Positions 10,844 to 19,301 of a stretch of 64,000 bases of DNA are shown here, piece by piece. Numbering within the stretch: the stretch's first letter is position 1; each line of letters opens with the position of its first letter. The stretch comes from Saccharopolyspora ipomoeae (lineage in GTDB: Bacteria; Actinomycetota; Actinomycetes; Mycobacteriales; Pseudonocardiaceae), in the NCBI RefSeq assembly GCF_029952525.1, contig NZ_JASAOF010000011.1, positions 111,484-175,483 on the forward strand, read 5' to 3'. Position numbers and translations under genes: made by a program. The notes under the pieces were generated by a model. The model was not told the DNA's origin, did not search any database, and saw nothing but the letters and a program-made list of their open reading frames with translations.

Positions 10844-10889
10844 CGTCGTCCGCCGGACTCCGCATCGACGCGGAGTCCGGCGGACGACG
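10844..10889 (+). terminator. Strong hairpin after flavin oxidase gene
   Basis: Two perfect 20-base arms (10844-10863 and 10870-10889) enclose a 6-base loop. It lies 31 bases after the stop codon. There is no U-tract, as is common for actinobacterial terminators. Confidence 0.75.
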
Positions 10890-11012
10890 TAGGACTGCCG
10901 GCCGCACGTGTTCACCGACCGCCTGGCATGAGCCGCTACCGGCACCGCCGAGCGCGGTGATCCCGCGCAGCATCACCGGATTTCCTAGTCGCTCGGTGCT
11001 GGAAGTGGAAAC

Positions 11013-11051
11013 ACCAGCCCGCCAGTGCTCGTGGAGCGCTGACGGGCTGGT
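11013..11051 (-). terminator. Hairpin after the Baeyer-Villiger monooxygenase gene
   Basis: Arms 11013-11029 and 11035-11051 pair at 15 of 17 positions around a 5-base loop, 16 bases beyond the minus-strand stop codon. Confidence 0.65.
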
Positions 11052-11067
11052 GAGCCGTGGGTGGTGC

Positions 11068-12732
11068 TCAGTCGATCTCCTGGTCGATGCGACCGATGCG
11101 CGAGTCGGGGGTGTGGCCATCGAGGGTGATACCGGGGTAGCCGCGCTCGGCGAGTTCGGCGCACATGCGGCGGTACTTGCCGACGCCGCCGACGTAGCCC
11201 ATGAAGGTGGTGGGCTTGCCGGCGATGTTCGAGCCGCGGTACCAGGAGTCGGTGCTGGCGTAGAGGGTCTGGCCGACGGTTTCCTCGGTGATGGTCACCC
11301 AGTCCTCCTGGGCTTCGCTAGTGGGTTCGATGACCTCGGCGCCTCGGGCTTTGGCGTGGTCGATGAGCCCGGTGATCCAGTCCACCGCCTGCTCGATGGT
11401 GACGATGACGTTGCTGACGAGCGCGGGGCTTTGCGGGCCGCCGATCATGAAGAAGTTAGGGAACCCGGCCGTCATGATCCCCAGCAGGGTGCGGGTTCCG
11501 TCGCTCCACGCGTCCTGCAGCTTGCCCGCCTGCGGCGTGGTGATGTTGAGCGCGAACAGCGGGCCGGTGAAGGCGTCGAACCCGATCGCCAGCACCAGGG
11601 CGTCGACCTGGTAGAAGTCGTTGCTGGTGACGATGCTGTCGGCGGTCATGGTCTCGATGGGTTCGTCGCGCAGCGAGACCACGGAGACGTTGGGGCGGTT
11701 GAAGGTTTCGTAGTAGTCGGTGCCGAAGCAGCTTCGTTTGGCGCCCAGCGGGTGGTACCTGGGCTCCAGTACGCGTGCTTTCTCGGGGGCGTCGACGATC
11801 TCGCGGATCTTCCCGCGCATGAACTCCGCGGCGGTCTCGTTGGCCTCGGGATCGAGGAGCAGGTCGGAGAACTCCGCGCCGACACCGAGAAATCCGCTGC
11901 GCTCGTAGGCCTTCTCGTAGCGCTCGTGCCGTTCTTCGGCTGAGACGTCGAAGGCGCGATCGGTGACCGGCCGGTCCGGGATGCCGCCGGGGGAGTGGCG
12001 GCACTCCTCACGGATCGCGGGGTAGTTGCTCTTGATCTTCTCGACGGTCTCGGCGTCGAGCGGAGCGTTGCGGGCCGGGAAGACGTAGTTCGGCGTGCGC
12101 TGAAAAACGGTGAGGTGTTCGGCGACTTCGGCGATGAGCGGGATGCACTGCACGCCGGAGGATCCGGTGCCGATGACGGCGACGCGCTTGCCGGCGAGGT
12201 CGTCCAAGGAGATGTTCCAGCGGCTGGTGGACACCGTAAGCCCGGCGAAGTTCTCCTGCCCGGGCACGTCGACGTCCTTCGGCGTGGACAGGCCGCCCGA
12301 GCCGGCGAGCAGGTAGCGGCCTCGGCGGGTTTCACCGGAGTCGAGGGCGACTTCCCAGAGGCGCTCGTCGGCCAACCAGGTCGCGGAGACCACCCTGGTG
12401 TTGAACTGGAAGTGCCGCCGGAGGTCGAAGCGATCCGCCACGTGGTTGATGTAGGCCAGGATCTCGGCCTGCGGGGCGAAGCGCTCGCTCCAGGTCCACT
12501 CCTGCTGGAGCTCTTCGCTGAAGGAGTAGGAGTAGTAGACGCTCTCGACGTCGCAGCGGGCCCCGGGGTAGGTGTTCCAGTACCAGGTCCCGCCGACGCT
12601 GGGAGCGGTCTCGAACCCGGCGAAGCTCCAGCCCTTCTCGGTGGTCTTGTGCGCGGCGTACAGCCCGGAGAACCCGGCGCCGACGCACAGCACGTCCACA
12701 ACAGGGGCGGTCGACGAACTGGTGTCAGTCAT
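11068..12732 (-). CDS. Baeyer-Villiger / cyclohexanone-type flavin monooxygenase
   Basis: The 554-residue class B flavoprotein should convert a ketone to an ester or lactone with O2 and NADPH. Seen: FAD motif GAGFSG (18-23); the BVMO segment GGTWYWNTYPGARCD (47-61); NADPH Rossmann motif GTGSSG (188-193); the C-terminal FMGYVGGVGKYR region typical of cyclohexanone/phenylacetone monooxygenases. Odd: the fingerprint FxGxxxHxxxW(P/D) reads FAG-LTV-S-TSR-W-N, so the His is Ser168 and the last residue is Asn173. A TetR-type operator lies 55 bp upstream (12788). The neighbouring hydrolase, alcohol and aldehyde dehydrogenases match the steps after lactone formation. Confidence 0.88.
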   Translation of the reverse strand: MTDTSSSTAPVVDVLCVGAGFSGLYAAHKTTEKGWSFAGFETAPSVGGTWYWNTYPGARCDVESVYYSYSFSEELQQEWTWSERFAPQAEILAYINHVADRFDLRRHFQFNTRVVSATWLADERLWEVALDSGETRRGRYLLAGSGGLSTPKDVDVPGQENFAGLTVSTSRWNISLDDLAGKRVAVIGTGSSGVQCIPLIAEVAEHLTVFQRTPNYVFPARNAPLDAETVEKIKSNYPAIREECRHSPGGIPDRPVTDRAFDVSAEERHERYEKAYERSGFLGVGAEFSDLLLDPEANETAAEFMRGKIREIVDAPEKARVLEPRYHPLGAKRSCFGTDYYETFNRPNVSVVSLRDEPIETMTADSIVTSNDFYQVDALVLAIGFDAFTGPLFALNITTPQAGKLQDAWSDGTRTLLGIMTAGFPNFFMIGGPQSPALVSNVIVTIEQAVDWITGLIDHAKARGAEVIEPTSEAQEDWVTITEETVGQTLYASTDSWYRGSNIAGKPTTFMGYVGGVGKYRRMCAELAERGYPGITLDGHTPDSRIGRIDQEID

Positions 12733-12785
12733 GGTCTCTGCCTTCTCGTCGTCTGGAGCGGGTCATGGACAAGCCACAGGTAGAT

Positions 12786-12813
12786 TGTCAAATGTCTGAG
12801 TCATTTGACTAAG
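12786..12813. promoter_or_regulatory. TetR operator site 1 (BVMO promoter)
   Basis: Perfect inverted repeat TCAAATG-N7-CATTTGA (12788-12794 / 12802-12808) followed by CTAAG. The same layout recurs at 13899-13926 and 22712-22739. Placed 54 bp upstream of the BVMO start. Confidence 0.7.
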
Positions 12814-12857
12814 AAGTTAAGCGCGGGCTGTTCGTTCGTCAATGGCAGGACCGCGCC

Positions 12858-13835
12858 TCACGTGGGGCAGGCCGTCGCGGCGAGACCGCGAAGGTGGTGA
12901 ACGACGTCGTCGATTGCCGCATCGGTCTTGGCGAAGACACCGACCTCGGTGAAGAAGCCGTGGAACACCCCGGGGTAGCGGATCGCGGTTACCGCAACGC
13001 CGTCGTGGCGCAGGCGCTCGGCGTAGGCCTCGCCGTCGTCGCGCAGCGGGTCGACCTCGGCGGTCAGGACCAGCGCGGGTGGCAGGTCCCGCAACGACCG
13101 GGCCCTCATCGGGGCTGCGAGATGTCCGACGTTCACGCGGCCGGCGCCGACGTACTGCTGCCAGAGCCAGCGGGCGTCGGCAGCGGTGAGCAGGGGTGCG
13201 TCGGCGAACTCCGTCCAGGACGGTCTGGAGAACGAATCGTCGACGGCGGGGTAGATGAGGACCTGCGAGGCCGGCCGGGGAAGTGCGAGGTCCCGTATCT
13301 GGAGGCAGAGCGCGGCGGCGAGGTTGCCGCCTGCCGAGTCTCCGCCCACCGCGATCACGTCCGGGTCGATGCCGAGCTCGGGTGCCGATCGGCGGAGCCA
13401 GGTCAGCGCGTCGAAGGAGTCCTCGAGGGCGGCCGGGTGGGGGTGCTCCGGGGCGAGTCGGTACTCCGGGGACAGCACCGCCCACCCGGACCGTGCGGCG
13501 ATGGCGCGGCAGACCTCATCGGCGCCGTCGAGGGTGCCGAGGACGAATCCGCCGCCGTGGAGGTAGATCAGCGCCGGTCGTGGGTCTGCTGTGGCGGGAC
13601 GGGGCGGGTGGTACAGGCGAGCCCGGAGGTGTCCCGACCGGCCGCGCACGGTCAGCTCGTCGACGCGGTCCAGGTGGGTCTTGGGGTTCTCGGAAGGCGC
13701 TGTGGACAACAGCTCTCGCGCCGATTCGGCTCCGAGTTCGCGGAGCGGGCTCCTTAGCACTTCCGCGATGGCCTGGGCGACGAGTTGGGCGTCGGCGTCG
13801 AGGTGGCCCCAGTACGAGGGGCGGGACTTGGTCAC
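12858..13835 (-). CDS. HSL-family alpha/beta hydrolase (esterase/lactonase candidate)
   Basis: The 325-residue hormone-sensitive-lipase-type hydrolase shows HGGG oxyanion hole (93-96), nucleophile elbow GDSAGG with Ser167, the acid residue in EVDPLRDDGEAY and the His in GVFHGFF near the end: a complete triad. Length is normal for the family. The start GTG at 13835 has GGGGAG eight bases before it; the longer open frame upstream is a shadow. By position next to the BVMO it is the natural candidate for hydrolysing the lactone or ester product, as ChnC-type hydrolases do in cyclohexanone degradation; that role is inference. Its promoter faces the ligase operon across operator site 2. Confidence 0.87.
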   Translation of the reverse strand: MTKSRPSYWGHLDADAQLVAQAIAEVLRSPLRELGAESARELLSTAPSENPKTHLDRVDELTVRGRSGHLRARLYHPPRPATADPRPALIYLHGGGFVLGTLDGADEVCRAIAARSGWAVLSPEYRLAPEHPHPAALEDSFDALTWLRRSAPELGIDPDVIAVGGDSAGGNLAAALCLQIRDLALPRPASQVLIYPAVDDSFSRPSWTEFADAPLLTAADARWLWQQYVGAGRVNVGHLAAPMRARSLRDLPPALVLTAEVDPLRDDGEAYAERLRHDGVAVTAIRYPGVFHGFFTEVGVFAKTDAAIDDVVHHLRGLAATACPT

Positions 13836-13898
13836 GCGATGACTCCCCAGGTTGAGGTGGGTTGGGGTGTTGACAGTGTGTGACCTGTGCCGCAACAT

Positions 13899-13926
13899 AG
13901 TCAAACGTCCAAGTCGCCTGACTAAG
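13899..13926. promoter_or_regulatory. TetR operator site 2 (divergent hydrolase / ligase operon)
   Basis: TCAAACG-TCCAAGT-CGCCTGACTAAG aligns base for base with sites 1 and 4; the outer AGTCA/TGACT arms are perfectly inverted. It lies in the 162-bp gap between the divergent hydrolase gene and the operon starting at 13998. Confidence 0.65.
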
Positions 13927-13997
13927 ACCGCCGAGTGGTGGAACGGGCGACTCTCCGCGCTTCGCGTGTGATCTCGCGAATTCGAAAGGACCACAAG

Positions 13998-14660
13998 ATG
14001 ACCGAAACCGCGACGGTCCCCACGGCGCCCCCAGCGGCGGCAGGACAGGTCGAGGTCAGGACCGAGGACGATGCGAGCCCGATCGTTCGGTTGATCGGGC
14101 GCACCCTGCGGGATTCGAACAGGGTCGGGCACGCCTTCGAGACCCTGCGCAGATCGACGGGAGCGGTGGCGATCTGTTCGCACGACACGCCGCAGTCGGC
14201 GACGATCGCCTTCGGCGACAACGGGATTGACGTCTCCAGCGGCGTGTTCACTGCGCCGGACGTGACGCTCACCGTCGACCTCAACGCGCGCTTCGCGCCG
14301 ATCGGGGAACCCGCGGGCGATGCCGATCTCGCCGCCGGGATCCTCACCGCCCTGTCCCCGCCGCTGCCGGACTGGCGCGCCGCGGCGCAGCGCTTCTGGG
14401 AGACGGCTCGGTCCATGCCGGGCATTCCCGATGTCTTGATCGCGGTGACCGAAGGGCCCGACGGCGTGGAGCAAGCCGTTGTGGGGAACGGAAATACGCA
14501 GTACTTGATCGCGGGGGATCCCGACACGCTCGCGGGGGTCTTCTCCGGTGCGGACGACCTCGTCGCCGTGTTGTCCTCGGGTCTGCTGGGGATCCAGGGC
14601 ACGTTGTCCCAGCTGTCCGTGATGGTCGGCGCTTCTTGGAAGGTTCGTTACGATGACTGA
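13998..14660 (+). CDS. SCP2-like hypothetical protein, first gene of ligase operon
   Basis: The 220-residue soluble protein carries no catalytic motif I recognise. The middle (about 60-120: ATIAFGDNGIDVSSGVFTAPDVTLTVDLNARFAP) and end (GIQGTLSQLSVMVGASWKVRYDD) resemble the beta-sheet and closing strand of SCP2/sterol-carrier domains, which bind lipids or acyl chains. Start ATG 13998 follows AAAGGA. It overlaps the glutamine-synthetase-like gene by 8 bases, so the products are probably made in ratio. As the leading gene of the operon it may bind a hydrophobic substrate or scaffold the ligase; this is inference. Confidence 0.7.
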   Translation: MTETATVPTAPPAAAGQVEVRTEDDASPIVRLIGRTLRDSNRVGHAFETLRRSTGAVAICSHDTPQSATIAFGDNGIDVSSGVFTAPDVTLTVDLNARFAPIGEPAGDADLAAGILTALSPPLPDWRAAAQRFWETARSMPGIPDVLIAVTEGPDGVEQAVVGNGNTQYLIAGDPDTLAGVFSGADDLVAVLSSGLLGIQGTLSQLSVMVGASWKVRYDD

Positions 14661-16026
14661 ACTCACCACTCCTGCACGGGGCTCGCACGCCCTGGAGACC
14701 CGGTCGCGGACGGTGCGGCTGGAGGCGACGAACCCGGAAGGCAGTTTCCTGGGCAAGAACGTCGCCCGGGAGAAGTTCACCTCCGGTGTGGACTCCGGTT
14801 TCGCGTTCGCCGATCTGCTGTTCGGACTGGATCTGGGCAACGCCCCGGCCTTCGGGTTCGCCTACCCGGAATGGCGCGGGCACCTGGACGACGTGTACTT
14901 CCACCCGGACATGTCGACGCTGGTGGAGTGGGCGCCGGGTCTGGACGCGGTGATCGGGGACTACTGGCTCAAGGACGGGACGCCGGTTCCGCTGTGCCCG
15001 CGCAATCTCGTGCGGAAGATGGTTGATCGGCTCTCGGTTTCCGGTTTCACCGCCACCGTCGCCGTTGAGATCGAGGCGACGGTCTTCGAGGAGTCGGTTC
15101 AGGAGGCGCGGTCGCGCGGTTATCGCGACCTCACGCCTCTCGGCGGAAGCGCGGGTACCGCGTACCACCTCGCGAAGTCGAACGACTGGGTCGAGTACAT
15201 GAGCGCGGTCGCGCGCCGTCTCGACGAGGTGGGCATCGCGTGGGAGGCCTGGAGCGACGAGGACGCCGCCGGTCAGATCGAGCTGAACCTCGCGCCGGGG
15301 GATCCGATCGCGGTCGGGGATGCGTGGGCGCGGACCCGGCAGGTCATGCGGGAGGTCGCGTTCGAGCAGGGGCGCACCGTGACGTTCATGGCCAAGCCCA
15401 CCGCCGGCTACGGCCAGGCGTCGCACCTGAACGTGTCGCTGCAGCGCGACGGGATCAACGCGTTCTACGCCGAGGAGGGGCCGTCGGCGACGATGCGCCA
15501 CGCCATCGGCGGACTGCTAGCGACGATCGAGGGCACCGCGTCGATCGTGCTGCCGCAGATCACGTCGTACCGGCGGTTGGTCGACCTCAGCGGACCTCCG
15601 GTGACGGTCACGTGGGGCATCAGCAACAAGACCACCGCGGTGCGGGCGGTGTGCGGGCACCCGACGCAGTCCCGCCTGGAGTACCGGCTGCCCGGTGCGG
15701 ACGCGAACCTCTACCTCGCGCTCGCCGGTGTGCTGGCGGGTGTGATCGCGGGCGTGGAGCGCGAGATCGAACCACCGGAGCCGGTGGACGCGATGGCGTG
15801 GTGCCTGCCGCCGGGGCTGGGCGTCGAGCGCTTGCCGGACACCATGACCAAGGCGGCCGACAAGCTCGAGCAGGATCCAATCCTCCGGGACCTGCTGGGC
15901 GCGGAGTTCGTGGACTACTGGGTCGGGACTCGCAGGTGGGAGTGGATGCAGTTCCACACCGCGGGCGGTGATCCGTTCGCCGAGCTCTCGGAGTGGGAGT
16001 CGGCCCGGTACTTCGAACTGCCGTGA
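14653..16026 (+). CDS. Glutamine-synthetase-like ligase (gamma-glutamylamide synthetase candidate)
   Basis: The 457-residue protein belongs to the GlnA/PuuA superfamily: ATP-dependent attachment of glutamate to ammonia or an amine. Seen: N-terminal barrel half, the EIEATVFEES glutamate/metal segment, DEDAAGQIELNL (family ExxPGQxEIN), FMAKPTAGYGQASHLNVSL (family KPxxxxxGSGxHxHxSL), TSYRRL, and GADANLYLALAGVLAG. Odd: the usual GSGxHxH site reads GQASHLN, losing the second His, which fits a non-housekeeping amine ligase. With the gamma-glutamyl hydrolase next to it (4-base overlap) the pair mirrors PuuA/PuuD of putrescine and similar amine-degradation pathways. It is under operator site 2. Confidence 0.85.
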   Translation: MTELTTPARGSHALETRSRTVRLEATNPEGSFLGKNVAREKFTSGVDSGFAFADLLFGLDLGNAPAFGFAYPEWRGHLDDVYFHPDMSTLVEWAPGLDAVIGDYWLKDGTPVPLCPRNLVRKMVDRLSVSGFTATVAVEIEATVFEESVQEARSRGYRDLTPLGGSAGTAYHLAKSNDWVEYMSAVARRLDEVGIAWEAWSDEDAAGQIELNLAPGDPIAVGDAWARTRQVMREVAFEQGRTVTFMAKPTAGYGQASHLNVSLQRDGINAFYAEEGPSATMRHAIGGLLATIEGTASIVLPQITSYRRLVDLSGPPVTVTWGISNKTTAVRAVCGHPTQSRLEYRLPGADANLYLALAGVLAGVIAGVEREIEPPEPVDAMAWCLPPGLGVERLPDTMTKAADKLEQDPILRDLLGAEFVDYWVGTRRWEWMQFHTAGGDPFAELSEWESARYFELP

Positions 16027-16844
16027 TCGCGATGACCACCGACACCTCACTCCAGACGCGGCCGCTCATCGGCATCACCGGCCGGCGGTACCGGTTGGAG
16101 CTGCTCGGAGGAGATCGCCGCTACGGCGATCGCTGCGCGGACAGCTACATGTCGGACTTCGCCGACCGCATCGACCGAGCCGGTGGGCTGCCCGTACACC
16201 TGTCGTACGACACCGACGCGGAGGCGATCTGCCACTGGCTGTGCGGCGTGGTCATCACCGGCGGGCAGGACCTGCACCCGGCGTGCTGGGGCGGGGACAC
16301 CTCGGTGGTCCGCGAGGTCGACCCTCGCGCAGACCCGACGGTCCACGACGCCGAGCGCGACGAGTACGAGATCGCCCTAGTGCGCGCAGCCCTGGCACGG
16401 GGGATCCCGGTGCTGGGCGTGTGCCGGGGCATGCAGGTCCTCAACGTGGCGCTCGGCGGGACCCTCGTCGCCGACCTCCCGCCGAGCTCGGTCCAGCACC
16501 TCTCGGCGGAGTCGGCACCGACCGACGGCGCGGCCGATCACGTCGTGACCTTCGAACCCGGCTCGATCGCGGCGGAACTGCTCGGGGAGCAGGTGGTGAC
16601 CAACTCGTGGCACCACCAGGCCGTCGACCGCTGCGGTGCGGGGCTGGTGGTGACCGGCCGGACCGGCGATGGCGTGGTCGAGGCCGTGGAACTGCCCGGA
16701 TCACCGGTCCTCGGGGTGCAGTGGCACCCGGAATGGATGGTGCGGGCGGATCCGACGCTGAGGTGGATCGTCGAGGAGTCCGCCGGCCGGATCACCACGA
16801 CAGCAACATCGACGAACGCGAGAGAAAGGCAGCAGTCATCGTGA
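16023..16844 (+). CDS. Gamma-glutamyl-gamma-aminobutyrate hydrolase-type amidotransferase (PuuD-like)
   Basis: The 273-residue class I glutamine-amidotransferase-fold hydrolase cleaves gamma-glutamyl amides. Seen: GVVITGGQDLHP, nucleophile Cys134 in LGVCRGMQVLNV, and the His-Glu pair in GVQWHPEW near the C-terminus, a full Cys-His-Glu triad. GTG at 16023 overlaps the stop of the ligase gene (GTGA); ATG at 16032 is an alternative. It also ends in GTGA overlapping the next gene, so the three are translationally coupled. In PuuD-type pathways this enzyme removes glutamate after oxidation of the glutamylated amine. Confidence 0.87.
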   Translation: MIAMTTDTSLQTRPLIGITGRRYRLELLGGDRRYGDRCADSYMSDFADRIDRAGGLPVHLSYDTDAEAICHWLCGVVITGGQDLHPACWGGDTSVVREVDPRADPTVHDAERDEYEIALVRAALARGIPVLGVCRGMQVLNVALGGTLVADLPPSSVQHLSAESAPTDGAADHVVTFEPGSIAAELLGEQVVTNSWHHQAVDRCGAGLVVTGRTGDGVVEAVELPGSPVLGVQWHPEWMVRADPTLRWIVEESAGRITTTATSTNARERQQSS

Positions 16845-19237
16845 ACGAGTGGGGCGAAAGGGCCGGCGTCGCGTCGCTGTCGGGTGAGCAACCGGTCGTG
16901 CCGGTGGAGCGCATGGGGGAGGACCCGTCCACTCCGACGCTGAACGCGTTGCTGTCGGAATGCGCGACGCGCTTCCCCGACAGGGAGTTCCTGCGCTTCG
17001 GCGACACGTCGTGGACCTTCGCCGAGATCGACAGGTGGACGTCCAAGTTGGCGCACCGGCTGATCGAGGTCGACGGCGTCCGGGTGGGCGACCGCGTCGC
17101 GATCATGCTGCCCAACATCGTGCACTGGCCGGTCGCGTGGCTGGCCGTGCTCAAGGCCGGTGCCGTGGCCGTGCCGATCAACTCCTCCTACAAGAGCGCA
17201 GACCTCGCGTTCGTCCTGGAAGACTCGGGCGCGCGAATCGTGGTCACCGACAGGGAACGCGCACCGCTCGTGGACGACGCGGCCACCGAACGCGGTCTGG
17301 GGGAGGTGCGCATCGTCGATCTCGCTGAGGACGGGACCGGTCCGTTCCCGGCGACCGCGCCGGAGGTGGTCGTCGACGCCGACACGCTGGCCAACCTGCA
17401 GTACACCTCGGGCACGACCGGGTTCCCGAAGGCGTGCGTGCTCACCCACGACTACTGGGTACGCCTGGGCTGGGTCTGCGCCGCGATCACCGAACTCGGG
17501 CCCGAGGACGTCCTGCTGACGGCTCAACCGTTCTCGTACATGGATCCGCAGTGGAACACCGCGCTCGCCTTGACGGTCGGGGCACCTCTGGTGGTGCTGC
17601 CGCGGTTCTCCGCCTCCGGCTTCATCGCCGACGTCCGCCGCCATCGGGCGACGTTCTGCTACGTGCTCGGCTCGATGCCGACCCTGCTGTTCAAGCAGGA
17701 ACCACACCCCGACGACCTGGACAACGACCTCCGGCTGGTGCTGTGCTCGGGCATTCCGGCGGGTCTGCACGCCCAGCTGGAACAGCGCTGGGGAGCCCCG
17801 TGGCGGGAGGTCTTCGGCATGACCGAGTCCGGGGTGGACCTGTTCAGCCCGGTCGACGACACCAGCGCGGTGGGAAGCGGCAGTCTCGGGACTCCCGTGC
17901 CGAGCAAGACGATCCGCGTGGTCGATCGGGACGGCAACGATGCTCGCGACGGCGAACCGGGCGAGATGGTCATCTCCGGCAAGCCGATGATGAACGGTTA
18001 CTGGAACAGGCCGGAGGCGACCGCGGAGGTGCTGCGGGACGGCTGGCTCCGCACCGGCGACGTCGTGGTGCGCCGGCCTGAGGGCGGTGTCCAGCTGGTC
18101 GGGCGGGTCAAGGACATGGTGCGCCGCGGCGGGGAGAACGTCGCGAGCGCCGAGGTCGAGGCCGCGCTCGAGCGCGACGACGCGGTCGTCGACTCCGCCG
18201 TCGTCGCCGAACCCGACGAGGTGCTCGGCGAGGAGGTCAAGGCCTTCGTCCAACTCGCCGAGGGGATCGAGCCCGAACGCGCGACGGCCGAGCGGATCAC
18301 CGAACGAGTCCGCCACCAGTTGGCGCACTTCAAGGTCCCGCGCTACGTCGAGTTCGTGCCGGGCTTCCCTCGCACGCCCTCGGAGCGGATCAACAAGCCG
18401 GCGCTCAAGGGGCGCGCGGCGGAGGAGCCCGGGATCACCCACGACCTGCGCCCTCACCGCGAGAGCGCCTCAGCGACCGCGACTTCGAACGTCGTCGACG
18501 TCGAGGTCGTGCGGGAGGTGGCCGTGGTGACGCTGCGCCGCCCGGAGAAGCTCAACGCCCTGGACGTCGAGGCGCGGGTGCGGCTGGCGGAGGTCATCCG
18601 CGAGCACGGAACAGGTGACACCGCCCGCGGAATCGTGCTCACCGGCGAGGGACGGGCGTTCTCGGCGGGGGAGGACCTCTCGGCCACTCCCACCTCGTAC
18701 GACGAGCTCCGGACGGCCTTGGAGACCTTCCACGACATCACGCGGGCGATCCTGCAGACGAACGTTCCGGTCATCGCGGCGGTCAACGGCCTCGCCGTGG
18801 GCGGTGCATCGGAGATCACGCTGTGCTGCGATGCGCGGATCGCGAGCCCTGCTGCGGAGTACTACCAGCCGGAGAACCGTCGCGGCCTGACCATCTCGAA
18901 CGCATCGAGCGTGCTGCTCCCGCGCCTGGTGGGCAACCACGCGATGAGGATGATCCTCGGCTCGCCGCGGATCGGTGCCGACGAGGCACTGCGGATCGGT
19001 CTGGTGGACGAGATCGCGCCGCAGGACGAACTGCTCGACCACGCCATCGACACGGTCCACGCCTGGACCCCGGAGAACAGCACGACAGTTCCCCACCTGG
19101 TGCTGCTGCGACCGCAGCTCGAGGAGGTCGAGAAGGCCTTCGCCCGCGAGGACGTGGCCGGGCAGCAGGCGTGGGACAGCGGGATGGTCAGCGCGGGCGT
19201 CGCGGGTTTCTGGACGGCCAAGGCGGGTCGCCCGTGA
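16841..19237 (+). CDS. Acyl-CoA ligase fused to enoyl-CoA hydratase (ANL-crotonase fusion)
   Basis: One 798-residue frame holds two enzymes. Residues about 30-525 are an AMP-forming acyl-CoA ligase: P-loop YTSGTTGFPK (188-197), MTESG, GYWNRPEAT, WLRTGDVV, GRVKDMVRRGGENV. Residues about 548-790 are a crotonase: VLTGEGRAFSAGEDLS, VNGLAVGGASEITLCCDARI and YYQPENRRG, keeping both Glu positions of true hydratases. A short linker rich in Ala/Ser/Thr joins them. Odd: the ligase C-terminal motif PRTxSGK reads PRTPSERINK, so the usual catalytic Lys is Arg. GTG 16841 overlaps the previous stop and follows AGAAAGG. Tethering would pass a CoA ester straight to hydration after dehydrogenation elsewhere; the linkage is seen, the channelling is inferred. 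Confidence 0.88.
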   Translation: MNEWGERAGVASLSGEQPVVPVERMGEDPSTPTLNALLSECATRFPDREFLRFGDTSWTFAEIDRWTSKLAHRLIEVDGVRVGDRVAIMLPNIVHWPVAWLAVLKAGAVAVPINSSYKSADLAFVLEDSGARIVVTDRERAPLVDDAATERGLGEVRIVDLAEDGTGPFPATAPEVVVDADTLANLQYTSGTTGFPKACVLTHDYWVRLGWVCAAITELGPEDVLLTAQPFSYMDPQWNTALALTVGAPLVVLPRFSASGFIADVRRHRATFCYVLGSMPTLLFKQEPHPDDLDNDLRLVLCSGIPAGLHAQLEQRWGAPWREVFGMTESGVDLFSPVDDTSAVGSGSLGTPVPSKTIRVVDRDGNDARDGEPGEMVISGKPMMNGYWNRPEATAEVLRDGWLRTGDVVVRRPEGGVQLVGRVKDMVRRGGENVASAEVEAALERDDAVVDSAVVAEPDEVLGEEVKAFVQLAEGIEPERATAERITERVRHQLAHFKVPRYVEFVPGFPRTPSERINKPALKGRAAEEPGITHDLRPHRESASATATSNVVDVEVVREVAVVTLRRPEKLNALDVEARVRLAEVIREHGTGDTARGIVLTGEGRAFSAGEDLSATPTSYDELRTALETFHDITRAILQTNVPVIAAVNGLAVGGASEITLCCDARIASPAAEYYQPENRRGLTISNASSVLLPRLVGNHAMRMILGSPRIGADEALRIGLVDEIAPQDELLDHAIDTVHAWTPENSTTVPHLVLLRPQLEEVEKAFAREDVAGQQAWDSGMVSAGVAGFWTAKAGRP

Positions 19238-19301
19238 CCCGGAAAGCCCTGAGCCGAGCCGTTCATCGCACAGCGAGGCCAATCGCAGAGGAGAGCGCGA
19301 G

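Noticed and set aside
13836..14840. Minus-strand extension of the hydrolase frame to 660 codons
   Set aside because: It runs antisense through the SCP2-like and ligase genes and has no domain; the hydrolase family begins at the GTG at 13835.
15968..16840. Upstream extension of the ligase-hydratase frame (total 1089 codons)
   Set aside because: It overlaps the well-supported gamma-glutamyl hydrolase gene in another frame and has the Arg/Pro-rich look of shadow translation; GTG 16841 with a ribosome site is the better start.
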